From positions 2,356,001 to 2,420,000 of the forward strand of contig NZ_CP015163.1 of the NCBI RefSeq assembly GCF_003312875.1: a DNA stretch of 64,000 nt, in the 5' to 3' direction. How positions within the stretch are numbered: the stretch's first letter is position 1; every line of letters begins with the position of its first letter. A program made the translations under genes and the position numbers. Of this stretch, positions 60,023 to 64,000 are shown piece after piece. Origin of the DNA: Amycolatopsis albispora. GTDB lineage: Bacteria; Actinomycetota; Actinomycetes; Mycobacteriales; Pseudonocardiaceae. A model generated the notes under the pieces. It was not told the DNA's origin, made no database searches, and was given only the letters and a program-made list of their open reading frames with translations.

Positions 60023-60946
60023 TTACGGAAGGGTGGTCTCGGTGGCCAGGCCGAGTTCGGCCGCCGCCCCGCGCACCGCGTGGATGACCAGCTGCATCGA
60101 CGGCCGGCGCAGCGCGGTGGTGCGGTAGGCGATGGACACCGTGCGCATCAGCGGGCTCGCCAGCGCCACCGTGTCCACCCCCGGCGGCCGCAGGATCAGG
60201 CCGAGGTCGGAGACCAGGGTGACGCCCAGCCCGGCCGCGACCATCGCCATCGCGGTGGCCTGCTCCTCCACCTCGTGGTCGATCTTCGGCTCGAACCCGT
60301 GGCGCTGGCAGGCGATCCGCATCGCCCGGCCGAAGTGGCTCTTGGGGCTGGCCAGGATCCACGGGTGCTCGGCGAGTTCCAGCAGCGAGACGCTGCCCGC
60401 GGGCACGGTGCCCGCAGGCACCGCGGCGTGCAGCCGCTCCACCGCGATCACCGCGCGTTCCAGCCCGGCGTCCCACGGCATCGGCGCGTCCGAGTAGTCG
60501 ATCACGAACGAGAAGTCGAGCGAGCCGTCGCGCACCGCGTCCGCGGTCTCCTCCGGCGCCAGCTCGCGGGTGCGGACCTTGATGCCGGGGTGCTCGGCGG
60601 CCAGCGCGGTCAGCGCGCGCGGCAGCAGCCCGGAGGCCACCGACGCCCACACCCCGGCGGTCAGCCGGACGGTGACCGACTCCTGCGCCTCCTCCAGCGC
60701 CAGCGTCGCCCGCTCCACCGCGCCCAGGATCTCCTCGGCGTGCGCGGTCAGCAGCTTGCCCAGCTCGGTCAGCTGGACCCGCCTGCCGAGCCGTTCGAAC
60801 AGCTTCGCGCCGACGTCCCGCTCGAGCTGGGCGAGCTGCTGCGACACCGCCGACGCGGTGTAGTGCAGCGCTCCGGCGGCCGCGGTGACGGTGCCCCGCC
60901 GATCCAGCTCCCGGAGCATCCGCAGTCTCTGCAACGAAAACTCCAT
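60023..60946 (-). CDS. LysR-family regulator of the divergent dehydrogenase
   Basis: The 307-residue protein has a LysR HTH (VTAAAGALHYTASAVSQQLAQLERDVGAKLF) and a substrate-binding domain (ASVASGLLPRAL, ATAMAMVAAGLGVTLV). ATG 60946 is used; TTG 60952 is possible. It is divergent from a Glu/Leu dehydrogenase gene, which such LysR genes often control, responding to the amino acid. The 220-base gap probably holds the T-N11-A sites, but I could not pick one with confidence. Confidence 0.9.
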   Translation of the reverse strand: MEFSLQRLRMLRELDRRGTVTAAAGALHYTASAVSQQLAQLERDVGAKLFERLGRRVQLTELGKLLTAHAEEILGAVERATLALEEAQESVTVRLTAGVWASVASGLLPRALTALAAEHPGIKVRTRELAPEETADAVRDGSLDFSFVIDYSDAPMPWDAGLERAVIAVERLHAAVPAGTVPAGSVSLLELAEHPWILASPKSHFGRAMRIACQRHGFEPKIDHEVEEQATAMAMVAAGLGVTLVSDLGLILRPPGVDTVALASPLMRTVSIAYRTTALRRPSMQLVIHAVRGAAAELGLATETTLP

Positions 60947-61166
60947 ACACAAACCCTAAACAAAAACGTGCACGATCCTTAACTGGACGCACCGGCGGCG
61001 CGGGCTCACCCTGGAGGCACGTAAACGGAATGCGGCCACGCCCGGAACGCCTTCCGCGTCGCACGAACCCCGCAGCCACCGCACACCGGCGTGGTACCGG
61101 TGTGCCCTGCCGTGCGCGCGTGAAACCACTGGGCGCCGCTCGAGCAGCAGCTTGGAGGTGGGTCGA

Positions 61167-62360
61167 GTGAGCACCCAGAACGGCACCGAACCTTTGCTGA
61201 GGTTGACCTGGACGGACCCGGTGACCGGCACTCGCGGGTTCCTCGTCGTGCACACCCTCGTCTCCGGGCTGGCCACCGGCGGCACCCGGATGCGCGCGGG
61301 CTGCACCATGCGCGAGGTCGAGGACCTGGCCAGGGGCATGGCCAACAAGACGGCCACCTTCAACCTGCCGGTCGGCGGCGCGAAGGGCGGCATCGACCTG
61401 GACCCGAAGGACCCGCGTGCGTTCGACGTGCTCACCCGGTTCTGCTCGGCGATGCGCCCCTGGCTCGACGCGCACTGGGTGACCGCCGAAGACCTCGGCG
61501 TGCCGCAGCACCTGATCGACGAGGTCTTCGCCGGGCTCGGCCTCGAGCAGTCCTACCACGCGGCCATCTCGCGGTCCGCCGATCCGGCACGCACGCTGCG
61601 CCGGGTGCAGGCCGGGCTGAACGCGCCGGTGCCCGGCGGGCTCCTGCTCGGGGACGTGGTCGGCGGGTACGGCGTCGCGCAGGCCTGCCTCGGCGTGGCC
61701 GCGGCGTGGGCGTGGGACCCGGCCGAGACCACGGTGGCCATCCAGGGCATCGGCACCATGGGCGGGGGCGCCGCCTGGTACCTGCACGAAGCCGGGATGC
61801 GGGTGACCGCGGTCGCCGACGCCGCCGGCACCCTCTACCACCCCGCCGGGCTGGACGTCCCGGCATTGCTGGAGCTGCGCGACTCCTACGGCGAGATCGA
61901 CCGCCACCGGGTGCCCGCCGACGTCCAGCGCCTGCCGCGCAACGCGGTGCTGGCCATCGAGGCCGACATCTTCGTGCCCGCCGCGATCTCGTACGCGATC
62001 ACCGAGGACAACGTCGAGCAGGTCCGCGCGAAGGTGGTGGTGGAGGCGGCGAACGCGGCCACCACCGAGGAGGCCGAGGCTTCGCTGGTGCTGGCGGGCA
62101 TCCCGGTCATCCCCGACTTCGTGGCGAACGCCGGTGCCGCCGCCTGGGCGTGGTGGCTGCTGCTGGGCGAGGTCGGCGCGGACCCGGCCGACTCGTTCCT
62201 GCGGCTGCGCACCGAAATGCAGTCGAAGGTGGCGCTGCTGCTGGCGCAGTGGAACGCCGACCGGCGGCCGCCGCGCGAGACCGGCTGGGAACTGGCGGCG
62301 GCGAACCGGGTCGAACGGGCCGCCACCGAGCACCTGGCTCCCGCGCTGACCATTCCGTGA
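61167..62360 (+). CDS. Glu/Leu/Phe/Val dehydrogenase family protein
   Basis: The 397-residue protein has the amino-acid dehydrogenase core: GGTRMRAGCTMREVEDLARGMANKTA with the catalytic Lys, LPVGGAKGGID, TAEDLGV and the NAD-loop AIQGIGTMGGGAAWYL, then VEAANAATTEEAE and PDFVANAGAA. This resembles branched-chain or glutamate dehydrogenases, with the specificity not readable. GTG 61167 follows GGAGGTGGG at a good spacing. It is divergent from a LysR gene and ends 16 bases before a hairpin. Confidence 0.87.
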   Translation: MSTQNGTEPLLRLTWTDPVTGTRGFLVVHTLVSGLATGGTRMRAGCTMREVEDLARGMANKTATFNLPVGGAKGGIDLDPKDPRAFDVLTRFCSAMRPWLDAHWVTAEDLGVPQHLIDEVFAGLGLEQSYHAAISRSADPARTLRRVQAGLNAPVPGGLLLGDVVGGYGVAQACLGVAAAWAWDPAETTVAIQGIGTMGGGAAWYLHEAGMRVTAVADAAGTLYHPAGLDVPALLELRDSYGEIDRHRVPADVQRLPRNAVLAIEADIFVPAAISYAITEDNVEQVRAKVVVEAANAATTEEAEASLVLAGIPVIPDFVANAGAAAWAWWLLLGEVGADPADSFLRLRTEMQSKVALLLAQWNADRRPPRETGWELAAANRVERAATEHLAPALTIP

Positions 62361-62375
62361 TCACGGGGGTGTGAA

Positions 62376-62430
62376 GAACACGAATGTGGCTTTCGGGGCG
62401 TTAGACGCTCCGAAAGCCACATTCGTGTTC
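62376..62430. repeat. GAATGTGGCTTTC hairpin, copy 4
   Basis: Arms of 25 bases (62376-62400 and 62406-62430) pair with one G-T mismatch around the 5-base loop TTAGA. It lies between the convergent stops of the dehydrogenase (62360) and EspG (62438) genes, as copy 2 lies between convergent genes. Confidence 0.85.
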
Positions 62431-62437
62431 AGGGGGG

Positions 62438-63190
62438 TCAGCGCACGGCGGGTGACAGGCGGGAAGCCAGGTACCGCAGGGCTTCCGCCAGTGCCGCCGG
62501 GGTGCCCGGGGCGATGTGGATCTCCGCCTCCGGACCCTCCCCCACGGTGTAGTTGAGGTACCGGCCCCAGTCCGTGTCGGCGTAGTGCAGCGGCTGGTCG
62601 GCGCGCGCGTACCGGCCGACCTCGTCCCGCTTGCCCGCGTACAGCTCACCGGTGCCGTGCACCGGGCGCTGCACCACCTTCACCACGTCGGCGATCGCCT
62701 GCGGCAGCGACCGCCCCTGGTCCTTGCCCCGCGCGGCCTCCTCGAAGTCACGCGCCCGCACGGTCTGCGACCGCCCACCGCCCGCGTACAGCTCGGGCAG
62801 CTCGGCGACCAGCGCCTCCGGCAGCTCGTGCTGGTTGACCTCGCGCAGCGTCACCCAGTCCCCGGCACGCACGGCGAGCACCCCGAGCATGCCGCGTGAA
62901 GCCGCGAGCAGCCCGATCGTCTCGTCGCCGCGGGTGGCCCAGCCGTAGAACTCCACCGAAGCCGAGGTCAGCAACGGCAGCAGGTCCAGCACCTCGACCT
63001 TGGTCCGGCCCTGGTGGTCGAGCAGCCCCGCCTCGGCGAGCGCCTCGTTCACCTGGCGGGACAGCTCGTCGCGATCCCGTTCGGGATACCAGATCGGCTG
63101 CGGCTGGAGGGTGAGGTGCAGGTGCCCGGCCCCCTCCCGCTGGACCAGCGCCGCCAGCGCGGCCACGGGGACCGCTGTCGGTGCGGTCAC
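62438..63190 (-). CDS. EspG-family ESX-secretion chaperone
   Basis: The 250-residue protein has the EspG fold pattern: ALVQREGAGHLHLTLQPQPIWYPE, a VEVLDLLPLLTSASVEFYGW segment, and a C-terminal GRYARADQPLHYADTDWGRYLNYTVG with EALRYLASRL. EspG binds PPE-type substrates to keep them soluble before export by an ESX machine. It is directly downstream of a PPE-type gene with a four-base overlap (GTGA), which supports that pairing. No ESX membrane gene lies in the window. Confidence 0.87.
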   Translation of the reverse strand: MTAPTAVPVAALAALVQREGAGHLHLTLQPQPIWYPERDRDELSRQVNEALAEAGLLDHQGRTKVEVLDLLPLLTSASVEFYGWATRGDETIGLLAASRGMLGVLAVRAGDWVTLREVNQHELPEALVAELPELYAGGGRSQTVRARDFEEAARGKDQGRSLPQAIADVVKVVQRPVHGTGELYAGKRDEVGRYARADQPLHYADTDWGRYLNYTVGEGPEAEIHIAPGTPAALAEALRYLASRLSPAVR

Positions 63191-64000
63191 TCCCCGATCA
63201 CCGGGGGCATGGTGCGCTCGTCGGTGCCGAACAACGCGTCGGGATCGGCCTCGACCAGCCAGCTCGGCCGGACGTGCTCCTCGTCCTCGCCGCCCTGGCC
63301 CCGCGCGCCGTGCGCACCGGCCATCGGACCGCCGGCGGTGCCACCACGGCCGGCGGCCGCCGCGGCGCCACCACGGGCACCCGCTTCACCGCCGAGCATG
63401 CCCGCGCCGACGCCGCGGCCGGCACCGGGCGCGTTCGCGTTCGCGCCACCGCGTGCGGCGGCTTCGCCACCGACACCACCCGGACCGCCCGGACCGCCGC
63501 TGAGCAGCCTGCCCGCCGCGCTGCCCGGCTGCTTCCCGCCGCTGGTACCCGGGTTGCCGGGGCCGGTGGTGTTCGGATTGCCGGTGCCGGGGTTGTTCGG
63601 GTTGTTGACCAGGCCGACGATCGGGTCGCCGGTGCCCGGCTTGGTCGTCGGCGGCACCTTCGGCTTGGTGGTCGTGCCACCGGTGTCCTTGCCGCCGCTC
63701 TTGTCGCCGCTGGCACCCGTGCCGCCACCACCGGTTCCCCCGGTGCCGCCGGTGTCACCACCGCCGCCGGTGCCGCCGCCACCACCCGTGCCGCCGCCAC
63801 CGCCGGTGCCCCCGGTCCCGCCGCCACCGGTGCCCCCGGTGCCGCCCGTGCCACCGGTGCCGCCACTGCCCGAGCCGCCACCGGCGCCACTGCTGCCGGT
63901 GGAGTCGTCGATGCTGCCCGACCCGGTGCCGCCGCCGTCACCGTTGCCCTGCCACGGGTTCTTCCACTCCGGCGGGGCGATCGGGCCGGGCCCGTCGGTC
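63187..64000 (-). CDS. PPE-type protein with Gly/Thr-rich tail (C-terminal part)
   Basis: The frame is open from 63187 to the window edge, so the N-terminus, including any PPE domain, is missing. What is seen is a long low-complexity region of GTGG and GGTGG units, an acidic TDGPGPIAPPEW start, then NNPNNPGTGNP, and a conserved end (EEHVRPSWLVEADPDALFG...PPVIGE) I know from PPE-domain proteins of Pseudonocardiaceae. These are expected clients of ESX secretion, chaperoned by the coupled EspG. The repeat region may be variable between strains. Confidence 0.75.
   Translation of the reverse strand, partial: TDGPGPIAPPEWKNPWQGNGDGGGTGSGSIDDSTGSSGAGGGSGSGGTGGTGGTGGTGGGGTGGTGGGGGTGGGGGTGGGGDTGGTGGTGGGGTGASGDKSGGKDTGGTTTKPKVPPTTKPGTGDPIVGLVNNPNNPGTGNPNTTGPGNPGTSGGKQPGSAAGRLLSGGPGGPGGVGGEAAARGGANANAPGAGRGVGAGMLGGEAGARGGAAAAAGRGGTAGGPMAGAHGARGQGGEDEEHVRPSWLVEADPDALFGTDERTMPPVIGE

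Noticed and set aside
60947..61166. A specific LysR T-N11-A operator in the divergent gap
   Set aside because: Several weak candidates but no clear dyad; the gap is too rich in partial matches for a call by eye.

Overview
The window is very GC-rich, with many GTG/TTG starts and gene overlaps of 1-4 bases. It carries mycothiol (mshC), ergothioneine (egtABCD), ESX (EspG, PPE-like), coproporphyrin ferrochelatase and FAS-II genes. This points to an actinomycete of the Pseudonocardiaceae, most likely Amycolatopsis or a close relative. That placement is my inference from gene content and repeats, not a database result. I saw no rRNA, tRNA or CRISPR array.

Layout. 1-18 kb is accessory: the end of a PAC2 protein, two MFS pumps with a methyltransferase, a frameshifted macrodomain-KAP NTPase, a secreted polyester hydrolase of the PETase/cutinase family, a QsdR-type TetR with an acyl-CoA ligase coupled to a LuxR-type ATPase regulator, an ArsR-MFS-phosphoesterase operon, and two tandem ABC-F ribosome-protection-type proteins. 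18-25 kb: mshC, a TipA-like MerR regulator with a textbook 19-bp-spacer promoter, a divergent TetR/P450 pair sharing a palindrome, a subtilase with a tiny propeptide-like partner, and an IS630 element that landed in the stop codon of the next gene. 25-30 kb: an AAA-VWA pair, then a divergent unknown gene with a metallophosphoesterase.

30-53 kb follows, in mirror image, the mycobacterial order acn - NlpC/P60 - moxR - DUF58 - VWA - fabG - inhA - hemH, interrupted by inserted genes (mobA, MmcQ, trmL, a membrane protein, a serine hydrolase, and a two-component system with a TAXI lipoprotein). 53-60 kb: MgtC-like protein, a TAP-type secreted peptidase and a compact egtABCD operon without egtE. 60-64 kb: a LysR regulator divergent from an amino-acid dehydrogenase, then EspG and the C-terminal part of a Gly/Thr-rich PPE-type protein cut by the window edge.

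Non-coding structure is prominent. A hairpin family with the core GAATGTGGCTTTC/GAAAGCCACATTC occurs four times, mostly just behind stop codons. A fold-back element of about 166 bp occurs twice in opposite orientation, with one compensatory base-pair change between copies. A palindrome GTCCANNNTGGAC recurs inside coding sequence far more often than base composition predicts. These, the macrodomain-KAP gene and the subtilase with its small partner are the best leads for something new.
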